64,000 nucleotides of DNA from contig OX393561.1 in NCBI GenBank assembly GCA_947652115.1, positions 5,959,066 to 6,023,065 of the forward strand. The letters run 5' to 3'. This document shows, piece by piece, positions 38,101-53,600 of the stretch; position 1 is the stretch's first letter, and the number at the start of each line of letters is the position of its first letter. The translations under genes and the position numbers were made by a program. The notes beneath the pieces were generated by a model. It worked only from the letters and a program-made list of their open reading frames with translations. It was not told the DNA's origin and searched no databases. Source of the stretch: Blastomussa wellsi. Lineage: Eukaryota > Cnidaria > Anthozoa > Scleractinia > Plerogyridae.

Positions 38101-41100
38101 GATGGCAATAGCTAGGGGAATTAATTTAAAAGTCGAGACAAATGACTGTACAACAACAACAACAACAATTTTATTTAAGTACCCTGAATTAAATTAAAAT
38201 AACAAAACTAGGAAGAATAAAATCAATAATTTCTTTCAACACGGTTTATTACTGTAATTGACAAAGCAGTTATTTACTTGAAATAACCAGTTAACAAGCC
38301 CAATTGCAAGGTAATACAACTGACCCAGATTGGTCAAAGAATGGACACAGTGTCATCCACTGGATAAATGTTATTTCTGCCACAAAAATATTAGAATTCC
38401 AACAAATTTGGAGGAGACCCCCAGAAAACGACCGTGCTTCACTGCATAGTGGAGAGCGAAGCTTGTTTTGCCAACACTACAGGATAGCAAGTTATCTGAG
38501 CGAAGCAAATTTGACTATAATAAATAATACAGAGCTGAAAATAACACTCGGGCAAATTTCAGATAATGGCCAAGCAAAATTTGTGATTGTCTGATGAAAT
38601 CTCAGTGCTAAGTGGTCGGCCAAAATGCCCAGACAGTATTTGTCTTCAAATTCAAACGCCAATGTTTTCCGTTGACAAAGCATTATGGAGCAGCACTGTA
38701 ACATGAAGTCTGACCCTAAATCTGTTTGTTCAATCAAATTTATTTGGTGACTTTGTCAGACATATCCTTTCACAAAAAGAAAAGTTATTTGCATTCCTGT
38801 ATTATGTCAAGTGGATTGAGCTTGTTACAAGTCTTTCCGTCCAAATTCTTAATACAATCAGGATAGTGGGCCTGCATGAAAGTTACTGCCCTTTTCCTCT
38901 CCTTTAATAATAATTTATTACGGTCATTACAGGAGCTACATGTATAATGCATGTTACCTGTCGGTGTCTGGTAACCATCTGACATGTTCCCAGATGGATT
39001 CTTAGCAGTGGGTGTCCGTCTGCCATCCCCTGAACCAAAACTACCTTGACTTCCAGGACTGTATGGTCTTCGGTAATCCTCAACAGAAGAATGTGACCCT
39101 GGGCCACGCCTCCCTGACCGATACTCATCACCTGGAATATACTGTTTTGTTACCACTGTGGGTTTGTTTCCATTGACAGCTTGGTTGTCGAATGTGTATC
39201 TCTCCACTGTTGTTTGGGAACTGCCCGGATCATAACTGTCTTGTACGATCTTCCCATCCACTGTACGTAGCGTATGAACTTCTGTTCTAGTGACTACTTT
39301 TTTAACTGTTTGTCCTGGAGTGAGGTCTGAAAAAGAGGTCCCAAGAACAGAATATTAAATTCTCCTTACAAAAATGTTAATAATGCACTTCTATGAACTA
39401 ATTATGAACAACAATTAAGGGACATGTGTCAAGACAGTAACCCCAAGTCAGATTATCTACCTCTCATTGCCTTTCTTCTTGTTTATGCTTTAACAATTAT
39501 TGTAAAGATATATTTTAAGCTGATGTTCATCAATCTTCTTTGCAGTGACTTCTATATATAATCAAACAATAAACTATACCTTAGGTTCAAACCGTTCACC
39601 AACTATTAGGAATTGCAAATGGCAAATCTGAGACCTTGTGAGACCCGTAACATCTCTTAAAATTTAGCAAGGCCCTTATATAATGTTATTATGATTTTCA
39701 GATAAAACATTCCCTATCCCTGCCATCCTACATGTATGTTCATCCCAGAGCACATCACACATACTGAAAAACATGCAGCATTGACAGTTGGGGTAATAAA
39801 TGCAATTATTTTAATTTACACTGTACAAATACCAGTATGACAAGTAGCTAGTTGACAGAAAGGTTGAATGTTTTTAATACATACAAAGCAGCAGCAGCTG
39901 CTGCTTATAAAATTTAAATTTTTTGTATCATTACTTTTTCACCATGCTAATGGTATGCTATTGGAAATGAAAGTAGCTGTTTCACCCAACTGGCTGTAGC
40001 ATAACAAATTATGATTAGATAATAATATCAAGCACGGAAGTTTATTTGAGCTCCCAGTAGGCAAGCACCCTTGGGACCAAAAGGTTGTGCAGTAAGCAAG
40101 TTAAATGTCTGTATATGGCTGGGACCATGACGGTGTCTTTCATTAAGATTTAATAAGGTTGGTAGGTAGGCGAAAAGAATGCAATGAAGTGATTGTTTCA
40201 TGTTCACTTTGAAAGTACAGGGTTTTCCTTTTCAAATAAAGTTGAAGTCGATGAAAGCGAAGCTGGCGGAGACAGCTTGTATAAATTATATAACTTTTAA
40301 ATTATATAACAGCAAGGATTCGTTTAGTTGCCAGCAACGGAGCCGTTCACATGCGGTGAAAATCGCCGGTCGCCGGCCGAAAAGGAAAACCCTGAAGTAG
40401 GCAGCTGCTGTGATGCTTGTGTACCCTGGTACCATCCCAAGGTATTGACCAGAGGTATCCACCGTGTCACCAAAGAGTGCACACTCTACAAATGTCTTCA
40501 AAGAATGAAATGATCATGTGCAGATCTTAAATCTGACGACTACAATTTCCATCTATTAATACTAGTACTACTAACCAGCCTCCATGAGATCCTTTTCCCA
40601 GTCTTGATTCATAATTGCATTAGAATGTGATCCTGGCACTACGGCAGGGGCTCCATTATCCATTCTGCTGTTGTACAGTGGGTCTTGATCATCCCTGCAA
40701 AAATAAAATAAAACATTAACCCATGGAAAGAAAAGATCCCAAACACATTTAGTCAGCTAGGATAAAATGTTTCTTGAATCCTTGAACATCAGGAGTTGAA
40801 TCTCTGACCTTCCTGAACTACTCAAGGAGACTTCAGCGAGGTAGCCGATAAAATAATTATACAGTAACTATTTAACAGCTGCATCACTAAATGGAGGTTG
40901 GGTGCCTGGAGTGTACAAGGGCTTCCACTGGAGACCAGCCACCCTGCACCTAGACCAAGTGCTGCTCTCATGGCTAGAAAATCCCTGCAACCCAGCCATG
41001 AGCCCCCACGTCAGGCATCCAGAAACCCATCACATTGCCAAGCAGTGGGAATAGGGAGGGAAGGGGGAAAGAAGACAGGGGGAATGTCCAGCACAGATGG

Positions 41101-44100
41101 CTGACAAAGCTGCACGATGAATGCTGCCATGTGACTGAATGAACCATGTAAGCCTGTGAGCCCAGAACATAGACCAATGGCGGCTCTTTGTTGTTAACTT
41201 TGTTAATTAATATGCATTTACCTGCATTAAAAAGGACTTCTTTTAACGTTGAGGGGGGAATGTGTGGAAAGAATGTGGGAGCAGGGACATGGGGGGTCAA
41301 CTTCCCAATTTTACTCTCAGCTCATCCCCCTTCCTCAGTGGCTCCCATCTTTTTTTTCTATCTATCGGAAAAATGAGTCTCTTGACTTCCACAAACTGAT
41401 TGGTCATTTGATTATTGACAATTTAACGACTTTGCTGAAACATTTAATTTAATAAATGTAAATAAAATATTTCTTCCTAACAGATTGGCTAAAATACACA
41501 AATTGAAAAATATAATTAAAACAGAACATCACAGGTTAATAAATCACACCAGTTTAAGATGTATAAGATGTGAACGACATTATTTTTACTCACTTTAAAT
41601 ACAGTTAATATAATAAAAAGTAATTAAATTCTGGCTCATTATGTACAACACCTATCTAAAATGTGAAAAAACATCAAATAACAACTGAACTAATTTGCAG
41701 ATGTTTGTTATTTTGGATTCATGAACAGCAACAGAATCTATAGTGACAAAGTCCAAATCAAGAAAGAATGATCACTAGATTGGAAAAATGTTTCCCACAT
41801 CAATAAAGAGCACTAACCAACCAAATTAAACCTTTCCAAGACTGCTGATCTTTAGATCAAAAACTGGCTTTGCACAGTTTGACACAAAAGCAAACACGCA
41901 TCTTAGATTAAATAAAAAATCTCACCTATGAGGAAAAGCGATTGATATTTTGACCTCTCTCATCTGTTTTTTGCCAAATGTGATTTCAAAAACACACAAA
42001 TCCATGGTGTCCTAATATTGATTAATCTGAAGTTCCATTGTACACACTCATGGATAAAAACAAAGATTAAGAGAGCGAGAGAACAGTAAACTGCCCATGA
42101 GAAAGTCAATGAATGCCAGTCAACATGATACAATGTACAGTGTAAGTAGCAGTGTATTATTTGTGCATTATTTGTCACACCTGTCTCTGGCCAATCCGTT
42201 TAGAAGGAGAATATTCCTTCAAGTGCTTAATTGCCTTTTGTTTACTGAATATTTAGCCTTAATTTACATTAATGCTAAACTAAGTTCTGTAGAAGTGCTC
42301 AATACCTTTACTGATACCAGAAATATTGCTTTGAATTCATTATTTATATGCCCAGTCTCTACTAAAACATTTGTATACTGTAAACGAATACCTGGACAAA
42401 AAATAGTTTACCTTTCAGAAAAATGATTAACAACTGAGCTCATTTTAAATACACTGTTAATTAAGGAAAAATCATGGATAAAACTCAGTATATTTCACTC
42501 TTTTATAAGTAGATGTACATTGTATGAAATAGAAAAGTATGGGGGAACATTTTGTCACTGTACAAGAGCTCACCTTGAGTCAGAAAGACCTCTCTCTTGA
42601 AGAACTTTCCTAAAGAGAGAAAATGCACAAAGGTTAGAATGAGACTCACCACTGACAATAAAATTCCAGACTATATATTTTTAATTTATTGCTTGTTTTG
42701 AGATGAGAGAGATAGGGATTCCTGTATGCAAGGCTTATAACATGAAAGATATAATCTGCACAAAATTAATTGATTGATGAGTTTTCAATAATTTCCCCGA
42801 CAACTTGATTTTTATGTCTTATTTGTGACTTATAATCTTCTCATTTAAGTGAAACTAACTACTGTAATGCAAAAAATAGCCAAAATTTGGGAGTGTAGTA
42901 AATTATCACCACAAACTGGTAATGTCAGTATTACCTACAAAATATTTTCACTAGACGTACAAACCTTAAAATAGAAAATGCCATCTAATGTTTGACAACA
43001 AAGCTTGATAGTCATCCACACATTTTCAAAGAAATAGAAGATTTTGTATCACATAGTACTTAATGTATAATAATTATTATACATAGCACAACTGGTGAAA
43101 CTCTTCACATGGCAGGAGATGTCACAAATGGTAGAATAAAACAACTGCCAATCAGTTCATGACAGCAAGAAAAAGATTCCAATACATTATTTTCTCCTCA
43201 GATGTAAATGACAAAAAGAACGTTCCATTATACTCTCTCCTCACCAAAAGTGCATTGTGTACAAATGTATGAGCTAGCTTAGCATTAAATTTAACATGTC
43301 AAAGTGCCCTTTTCTCCAGAGTCTGTGAAGTTACTGATCCCCTTTTAGCTTATGGTCATGATAACCTTGTTTAAAAAGCCACAAAAAATTTCAACCACAG
43401 TCTACAAGTTTCTATGGAATAACCTTCTTCCCACAAGAATGTTGAAACATACAAAGGATATTAAATATTCAAAGACCACTGTGTGGATTAATTAGCATCT
43501 TCTTCTCGGGACAATGAATAAACCAGACACAAAAGCACAGTATGCAAAAAAAAATTGTTTATGATTGCTGTACATGAACATTTGGAAGAAAATATAATCT
43601 CTAGGACATTTGATTATTTGGAAAAAAATTTACTTGAAATGAGAATCTCCACTTACATGTCCTATGTACATAAAGGAGATTGCATGGTTTTGTAAACAAC
43701 AGTTATAAAAAAAGATACAGTTAGACTGGAAAAGGCTTTATCATTATCACTCAATTTTAGAATGTAAGTTTACACTACAATTGTGACCTAAGTAAGTTAA
43801 CATGTGTACTGTAGCTTGGAATTGCTATGTTATACATTCAAATAACTAGACTTTTAGTTTATTTTTCTCATAATTACCACATGAAGCTTTACCATATAGC
43901 ACACAAGCCATATAGGGTGAAAAAGTGTGCAGTGAACTCTAACAAATACCCTTGTTAGAAATTTGTACACAAAATTAACTCTTTTTAGTCTTAATCCTTT
44001 AAAGTGCACCTAACCCCAAAATATTTTTTTCGCTACAATGAAACTTTACACCAGTTCGAAACGCATTACACCTTTCCTTTCTCCTTTTCACGAAATGCTG

Positions 44101-44556
44101 ACTTTTTATAACATTTAAAAGTTACGAAAATCTCAGCATCAGTTGTTTCACGACCGAGTTAGAAGGGGCGTGGGTCTATTCCTGGATTGACGTCACAAAC
44201 TGATTTGCATCGCATCAAGTCTTTGTAAACATGCATGCAAATCAGTTTGTGACGTCAACCCAGGAATAGACCCACGCCTCTTCTGACTCGGTCATGCAAC
44301 AACTGATGTTCGGTTTTTGTAACTTTCAAATGCTATAAATAGTCCGCATTTAGTAAAAAGGAGAAACGAAAGGTGTAACACGTTTCGAACTGGTGCAAAA
44401 TGTTCATTGTAGCGAAAAAATATTTCGGGGTTAGGTGCACTTTAACCCCCCAGGTGATTTAAAACCATTTCAATTCTCCCAAGAGAGAAATGAAAACAAA
44501 ATCCTAAATTCAATTTTGCCAAATGTAGTTAACAACAAAGAGTACCATATGAAAGG

Positions 44557-44601
<45 letters not shown>

Positions 44602-47600
44602 GTATAACAATATAATTTGGTTTTATCAACTGGGTTGATAATGTCAATTGGCCACCGTAAAGAGATTCAAGAGCTGACGTTTCGAGCGTTAGCCCTTCGT
44701 CAGAGCGAATCGAAAGGACTGTTAAATAGCTTTTATTTGAATGGTCACATTGTAGTGACCATGGTAATCATCCCCACACTTAGAACTACCTTGTAGAGCG
44801 TGTTTAATTCAACAGAAATGCATGATAGCCGTGCTTGATAGCCATCATTTGAATGATCACACACATGGAATTCATCCCGAAACAAAAAAGTTTGAACTAC
44901 CTTAAACAGCATAATACACTACTTAGTCTAATAATCTATCCATTATTACTATTATCTATGTTTAGACAGTACATGAATTATTAGCTCTAATTCATAAATT
45001 TACATGGTCATTCACTAGGGTCATTTCATTTTGGTTGTTCCACACCCACCAGAAGGATCCTGGCCACAGATAAAGAAAGTTAATTACCAAGGGTAGGTAA
45101 AATAAAACGGCAAAGTGACAATAAATCTCAATAAAGAATTCAAATGACAGTTTTCAATTTATAAAATATGTTTTAACAATCTCATGTAATCTTCATGTCT
45201 TCTTCAACAAGGGTACAGAAGGGCGAGGTTGAGTGTTAGTGTACTGTATTAAAAGAGAGAGTTTACATTGTAAACGTGAAAGTGCCGAGAAAAACCGAAT
45301 TTACTATAGACTAACTATAGACTAAGAGAAGCCCCTGTTATACCTATTCCGGCGGGTACATTTTTGCAGGGTAATATTTGATTCCATTAAAAGAGGCCAT
45401 TATGTAAGTAAAGTTACACGAACGAGAAAATTGCTATTAAGTTAAAGTTCTTACATATCCAATTGACATTAAGTAGAAAAGAAGCCCTAAAAGTGAGAGA
45501 TTAATATATACGAAAGGCATCCAAGCTAGTTGCACAAAAGAAAAATTTCTATCCAATTTCATGCCAGGTATAAGGGTACATACATTTTCTTATCATATCA
45601 TTATAATAAGAATGTACATATTTGTATCTGAATTTGTACTTGTGACAAGAGTACATGCACACAAAACTTGAATAATTTCCAGTATTTGTTGCATTAATGT
45701 GCACATATTATTTTTCATATCATTTTAAATAATTAATTTTTGTCGCTTTTCCACGGATAAATTGTACTTACAAGTACAATCTAAAACAAAAACAATTGAT
45801 AAAATTTTAAAATCATCTGATGTCACCAATCATCTCAAAATGCTGAGTGTGTAACAAAAATAAAAAATGATGATTGTGCGCATTCATTTCATTTCTCTTG
45901 CTCTTGTTAGCTCCAATACAATTATTAACATTATTTTTGTTGAGTATTTTTCTGTCATGAGTATTTTGACGAGTTGTGCTGTATTTTGACAAGCCAGTAG
46001 GCCAGGGTGAGTCAAATTGCAAACAACTAGAAAAATTCTCAGCGATGCTACACAACAAAATGTCTAATAAGAGATTTATTATCGAACATGCCAAATTGCT
46101 ATGTCCGTGTGGGTGAATTTATAACCGGTTCTCTGGAGTATAAATTCTGTGTGATGTTTGTACTCGTTTTGGGTGTTATTTGTACTCTATGAAGCACAGT
46201 TGGTTATTAAATGAAATACATTAAATGTCAAGACCACTCACTTCCATTTGTAAAATTAAAAACAACAGTTACACACTGCTAAAGCCCCAATCAAACGGTC
46301 ATGATAGTTGATGATAGTTCATCGACCATCATTAATTAGTATCACCCAACTAGTGGACTAATTCAAATCCTGCATTTTAATTGACTACACTACTAGAGGA
46401 CTATCAGTACTAATCTTCAAGTCACAATCGAGCGTGATGCTTTCTTTTGTTTTATTCCCAAATAAATCTTTCTTCATCTTGCATTTGCTAACTTCATTAT
46501 TGCCTTTTCTATCAGAATAGTTGGGTGATACTAAAACAATTAGACCCTTTGCCCTCAAGGGTCACGGGTCAACAGACCATTTGGCTTCGTCTCATGGGCT
46601 ATTGACCCGCCTTGTAGGCCTTGTGTGCTACGTGTCTAATTGTTAACTATCATTCACTTTGAATTTGTTCAAATTCGTCATGATACACAATGATAGTTCT
46701 TCCCATTTGACCACACACAATAGTTGATGATAGTCGGAGTCATCAGCACAAGCGATCTGTTGCTCATGATGTATTGTCAGAGTCTCAAGCAGAAGCGGAA
46801 TTAAACAATCTAATTGTTTGTTTGTGATTGGTTAGTCCTTTCACTACTGCAAAAGTACATATCACATAATAAACTATTAGTAGAAACTCAGCCATATTCT
46901 ATTAGAAATCTGTGAATCTGATTGGTTCCCATTGTTTTCTGATTGGTGCCCATTGTTGTCTATTCCCCAACAGAAAACAAAGAGAAGTTCTCTAAGTGGC
47001 AAACTTACAGTAAATCAATAAATACTGTTAGTAGGTTTTGGCATGCAGTCCTCATTCAAGATTCAAGATTAATTACTCATGTAAAATGTAATGTGTAATG
47101 TAAAACTTCATTTGGGCTCGCAGTCAACTACATGTATACTTTATTGCTACAACAGCAGGTTTTGTAAGCATACAAATCAAACCTGAGTGTTGGCATTCAA
47201 GGGACTGTTTTCCTCTCTAGTTTACAACTCATTAATATTTTAACCATTCATGAAACATGCTCACAGGAAACCTTGGATCTCTGACCGAGAAACAGTTGGT
47301 TTTACATCTTTAATACCACATTATTTCCAATCAATTCTCTTTCCAAATTATTTCCTTCCAAGAGTTGTGATATGAACAAGGTGAGATTTAATTCTCAGTG
47401 TGACAATGATTTATTCAGGAAGAAATATTTCAATGTAAAATACTCAACAAAGAGTTCCAAATAGTTTCAAAAAATACAAACTAAGCAAATAAAATAAAAC
47501 CATCTCAGAGAAGAATTTACCTTTCAAGATTTTGCTTCAAGTGCATCCAAAATTATAGAAGTATTGGTATATGTTTCTTTGTTTTTCCTTATTTGAATAA

Positions 47601-50600
47601 AACTAATATTTTATTTATTATACATGTGTGTTTTTGCTTTTGGACAAAAACAATTATTTAATATTAGCATGTGAACCCACGTTTTACACCATGGGTGGTC
47701 ATAATAATATTCTTCATACTTATGTAGCATAAAATTAAATAAAGACTGAGGTTTCTTACTCTGACTGACTAATAAAAAATTAATGTGTTTCAAATAACAG
47801 ACAAGAATGGGATTTTGAGACATCAACATATTTGCAAAGAAACAGATGATTAGAATTATTAATAGACACCGGTTTGCTGTGTAAATTCTTCAGATATTTT
47901 TATAAATTGCCCATTTTATCATACAGGACCTTTTTACAAAGCCATAAATTCTGAAATGGTTAGATTATTTAATTTTTCCCTGTCACCAATTGGAGCATAA
48001 TAGTGTACTAGTAAATACTTAGCTCGATTATTTCTACTCAACAGTTTCCTTAATCAGTGAAGTAAATGTGCAAACTGATTACAAACTAGTACATTAATAA
48101 CAATGTTTTAATCTGTAAAAAGCAATTTGTGTTTATCTCAGCCCCCTGGCAGGCCATGGGCAATGAAATAAATCGTAGATGGGTAAATTTTGGATTAAAA
48201 ACATTCAAAGGCTTAAAATGCGTATTATTTTTAAACATCTGAAACTATTAAAAACAAAACAGAAGCCTTAATTAAATGGCATTTGAATTAAAAATGTATT
48301 TATTAATAAATTTTTCTAACCTTACATTTTGCAAAGTACTTGAATAAAATTAAAACAGTATATATAAATTTTACAATTTTTAAATTGTCCCTTGCAATTT
48401 ATTGTTTCCAGAAAAAACACCTAAACAATGGAAATTTGATTTCTTTGGCTGCAGGGCATGAAATTGTCATGAATGCTACAAAGCAAACATGTCAACATCC
48501 ACCATCTTGGATTTTGTATATAGTAAAATGAAATGTCCCTTTTGCTAACAACACACATTGTGGGCTCAACACCATCCCATACAACTGTACTTTTCCGACC
48601 GTGGCGACACTACGTGAAAAAATGGCTCCTAACATTTTGGACTTGGCGACCACTTTGGAAAAGTTAGGAGCCAGATGGCTCCTTGAAAAAAAGTAAATTT
48701 TGTGCCCTAGGCAGGCATGCAACCCATGCAGTGAAATACCAAGTGAGCTTTCACGCGAAAATATGATATCTTCACACATGAAGATAGCTTTTTTTTTTTT
48801 TTTTATTTACAACACAAACACTACTTACATACTTTACACTACTTCTTACACTACTTACATTACTTACACTACTTACAACACAGTACTATAATACTTATTC
48901 TTTTTTGAAAAAGAAAAAAAAAAAAAACCAACAAACACACAAACATCAAAAAGAAAAAGAAACATTGAAAAGAAGGTTACACTTAGCCTAATTACCTTAC
49001 TCTTAAAGTGGTAAGAAAGCTATCGCATCGCCTATGCAGAGAGTGGTCCACTTTGCTTCATACTTTTTATAGCAAGAGTTCCTAAAAGCGATTCGTCTTT
49101 CGCATTTGATTTTACTTTCCAATAAGGCAAGAAAGACCTTTATGCTGGGGGTTTCTGATTGATTTCTTGCGAGATATAGATGGTATTTAGCTATAAGAAG
49201 ATAGTGATTAAATGCGTGTAGGTTGGTGTTTTCGGGTTTGTATCCATAAAGGATTTCCAGACAATTAGGCTTAAAGTTGTCCGAGCGCTTTATATTCCAC
49301 CATTTTATAACGTCATCCCAAAAAACCTTAACTTTGGGGCACTCGCAAAAACCTATGTAGGAGCGTTTCGTTTTCTCAACTGCAGTGCTCGCAGCATGGT
49401 GACTCTTATTTTCATTCTATGGAGTGATAGATTGGTAGGTATGATGTTGTGTATGAGTTTATATTGAAAGCTCCTCATTTTACTTTCAACGGTAACTTTA
49501 AATGGAAGTTCATAGATATCCTTTACGTTTGACACTAGATTTCTTAGAGTGGTTTCGACTATTGGCGGAGAAAAGGACTTCTCCGCAAACATCAAGCAGG
49601 CTTGTTTTGTGGAGACGATGTCATGGACATTGGAAACAGCTTTGGAGAGTTCACTAACATCCCTGGCAGTGTTACTCGTGATTTCACTTTTCCACGCTTT
49701 AGGGATTGCTGCTAGGACGCCAGCGTAATCGAGGAAAGTACATCGAACGCTGAATCTGCGTTTAAAATTTTCGAAAGAAAGAAATTTCTCGTGATTGTCC
49801 AAGAGATCCCTTATTTTTAAGATGCCCTCATTAACCCAACTTTTGTAGAAAATCGACTTGCCGTTTGTCTTTATAAACCGATTATTCCATATAATTTCTT
49901 GTTTGAATTCTTTTACGCTAAGCGGTTTTTTGCAGTTCAGTTCTTGCCACCGTTCAAGAATATTTTTATAGAATGGAGGCAATTTATTGAGGTTCAACAT
50001 TTTTAGGTCGTAGTTGCATTGGAATAAGAAGGCTCCTCCGACTTTGGTCAACAGGGAATCAAGTCGAGCACACCAATGACTGCCGGCCGATTCGCAATAA
50101 CGATTAACCCAGGTGATCTTGAGCGATTTTACAACATCCTCAAAGTTTACCATATTTAGGCCACCTTTGCAGATTGGGCCAATCAACGTTTTTCTTTCTA
50201 TTTTATCAGGTTTAAAGTTCCAGACAAAAGAGAAGATGCTACTGTTGACCTCTTTTACGAATTCGGTAGGGATGTTTAAGACCGAAGAGCAATACACCAG
50301 TTTGGCGATTGCTAAATTCTTGACAATAGCTATTCTGCCCAGGATGGTTAGGTGTCTCATACGCCAGATGTTAAGAACTTTTTTAAGTTTGGCGAGCTTC
50401 TCGTCAAAGTTCAATTTGATTCCTACATTAGCATTATATGGAAAAGAAATTCCAAGTGCAGTGACATATTTTTTTGGCCACAAAACACCAAAAGGCTCGT
50501 CTTTCCCTAATCTGTTTTTCCACATGAAGATATCACCGTAGCTATGGTTATGTAATAAATCGCGCCTTTCACAGCAACAGTGAAAAGGTTAAGAAAGTCT

Positions 50601-53600
50601 TGTGTTGAAACATATTTCACTAGTTCGCTGCACTCACTCATGAAATATCTTCCAACACTCAAAGAGAAATTTCATATCTCTGCGCGGCCATGTAATAATA
50701 CAGTTTATTATTTAACTTTACTCACTCTACCAATCTGTTAACACAGATTCCTTACCCATTTCTTCATCTGTTATTGGTAGACTCTTGGATGCAGAGTAAC
50801 AAAAACAACTGCACAAAACAGTCACCAAACAATTTCAATAATGGGCTCATGATGGTCAGTGGTATTATCTTCATGTAACATAACATGAAGTGTCCTGTTT
50901 TCAAAACCCTTGAATTTGGGGGCAATCATTTTCAGAGGTTTGGATATACGGACTGGTGGAAAATGTTACACTTTGAGTGGGCATAACAGCACTTTTCTGT
51001 GGTTACTAACAATAAAAATATTAAACATCAATTTTAGTGTCCTTAACTAGTCACTGCAACATTTGCATACATGTACATGCGTTTTGATACAGATTTCACA
51101 TTTATCATTTTCTCGCCAAGCTTTACAAGCATAAAAAACATTTGGTATTTCATGACTGGGGAAACCGGTCAATTTGACCCTGCGAAAAATGATTTTTCTG
51201 TTAACAACTCTTGTATATCAAGGGTTTATAGCCAATGATGGCACATTGACTAAATTTTGCTATTCCAACTCACAAGCATGAATCGACTAGAGCTGATCCA
51301 CTAAGCTGACTCTCATTGTCAGAGAGGTCCTGCTCGTCACCAATGCTTCCTGGTCCATGATTTCCACGCCACACAAAGGAATCATCTGTAGAACTGTCAA
51401 AAAAAAAGACCGACAATCAGCTATAGACTGTAGTTGTTATCAGTGCTTCACGCATCAGCCTTCAATCAGTCACTCGCCCAGACATTCCCCTAGCCTTGAC
51501 CTACCAAAATTATTCATTCAAGAAGTGAAGAGTATGAAAACAGCTACTAGACATAGTATTAAATTCAGCAGACAAACTCCAGAGATGAGTACCTATATTT
51601 GGGGAGGTGATGAATGCATTTGTCTGAATTTCAAACCTTATCATGTTGCAATATCAAAAGGTCTCCATCTCAGAGTCAACACATCAAAATTGAAAAAAAC
51701 TGGACCACTGAAGATTTCTTGATCCGAGTAGAAGTTTTCCAAGGCATTTTAATTAATAGAGGCGGTAAGTCGGCTTTGAAAGAAAATGACCCAGGACACA
51801 GATCAGGAGTTTTACAGGCAGAGGTGAATAAAGTGGCAATGTAACTTTATTCCTTTCAATGATTTGGAATATCAGAGCAACAGCTTAATCAATCAAATAA
51901 CATTAATTTTAATTTTTGCTTTCACCTGTTCTTTCATTTCAGCAGTCTTAAAACATATTTATTTACTATAATTTGCAAGTATACATCATTTGAAATATTG
52001 CTCGTGGGACAGGCAAAGGAACAAATGTTGTCAGATAATTAAATCTCTGGCCCTTTCTTATTTCTTGCCCCTTAATCTGTAGGTAATAAAAACAAGCTGT
52101 GCGCACTTAAAAAGGATAATTATATTTAAGAAGGTTACACTGTGATAACATGTTAAGGCTATTTATATCAATTTCTGAGAAATTTTGATATGATCCAGGG
52201 TCCAAACTGAAACCAGCTGCCTACTTTAAATGTACAATGACAGATTTGACCAAAAAAATACAAATATCTTCAAAACGAAGCGCCATACAGGTAGAATATT
52301 AGCCCAAGGTCTTAACAGAAAAGACCACAGGCTAGCTATCAAGTTCCTGAAGAACCTTGCACAATGGTTAATTAGAGATTAATAACATGACTGCAAATGC
52401 TTTTATGGGCAGTAGAAGCATACAGCACTTGGAAAAGATCAAGAAAAAATGGGATTCTGACTGAGCAAATTCCCTGGTGTTGTTTTAAAAACCAATAAAG
52501 AATACCGGCAGTTTTTCATTCCAGTCAAGTTTATCTTTTTCCTTTTGCACGCTACAGAAACAAATATTCATTATAGTGGTAACATTTCAGACAGACAAAA
52601 TGGTGCAGCAAACATGTAAGAAAAACTTTAGAAGACTTCAAACTTTATGCTTCCGTTTCGAATTTCTCCAAACTAACTATTTGCATCAGCCTATGTCAAC
52701 AAGAAGCAGCCATGTTATACATCTTTCCTTCCAAAAAGCCAACAAAGTGCAATCATAGCCCTCAAGCAAGACCAATCAGAGTGCAGGCTATGTGATCAAA
52801 ATAATTATGGTAAATGTTTATCCTACTGTCTAAGCCAAAAAGAAGCTATTAGCTATTGAAGAATGGCAGATTTGAAGGAGACCTGTCATGATGCAGTCCT
52901 AGTCTGTAATACTTACAAAAATGCATTGATTTGCAGACATATGTATTTTAACTGCTTTTCATGAGATTGTGGTCAGATTTAACCTTTGCATTCAAAATGA
53001 GTACTACGTTGTTTGCAGTGTTAAATAAATTTAATTTGCTGTTATCAATGAAAAATTTATTAACCCAACACATAGTAAGCCTGAAGCTGTAGTTCAGTAA
53101 AGCTGTATTTTGTCTACCAGCACATCTGGAAAGTTTGTCCTATTATTGAACTGTCAACAATTTGACAACACAGTAAAAACAATTCGCACTTCCGAACATT
53201 CCATGTGTAAAAGACCACAAAAAGATTTCATTACCGTTTTACCCCGGAGCAAAGGAAAAAGAAACATTTGGCCGGTTTACAAATAGATTACACCTACAAC
53301 AATACTTCCACAGGAAAATGTTATTCATTTTCCATAAATTCACGAAGAACCTGGCACTGAAAGAGTAACTGCTCTCGCATTTGTAAACATAGGACCTGCC
53401 AGAACGTTTGAAATGGGTAACGCAAATCGAACAACGAGTTTGAATAAAAAAACCTGCTTTCTGTAAACAGCCTTGCAGGTCTTGTAAATATCGTGGTCTT
53501 TTTACATATCTCTAAGCTCCAAAGAAGCTTAAGTTTTCCATATTGAAGTTGAAATCTATCAACGCAGATTTTTAATAGATTTTGATTCCCTTGTGTTGAA

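Larger units (their letters stand above)
42610..51273. other. intron between exons 5 and 4 (8.7 kb), AT-rich with retroelements
   Basis: No catenin exon is found in it and none is needed by phase. Contents: TTAA element copy 2, Penelope-like fragment with hammerhead-like core, an inverted-terminal element at 46537-46647 (AACAATTAGAC ... GTCTAATTGTT), and a truncated LINE at 48787-50520. The rest is AT-rich sequence in which I see nothing. Confidence 0.5.

Noticed and set aside
50113..50541. 142-codon plus-strand open frame
   Set aside because: It is the complement of the LINE remnant on the minus strand.
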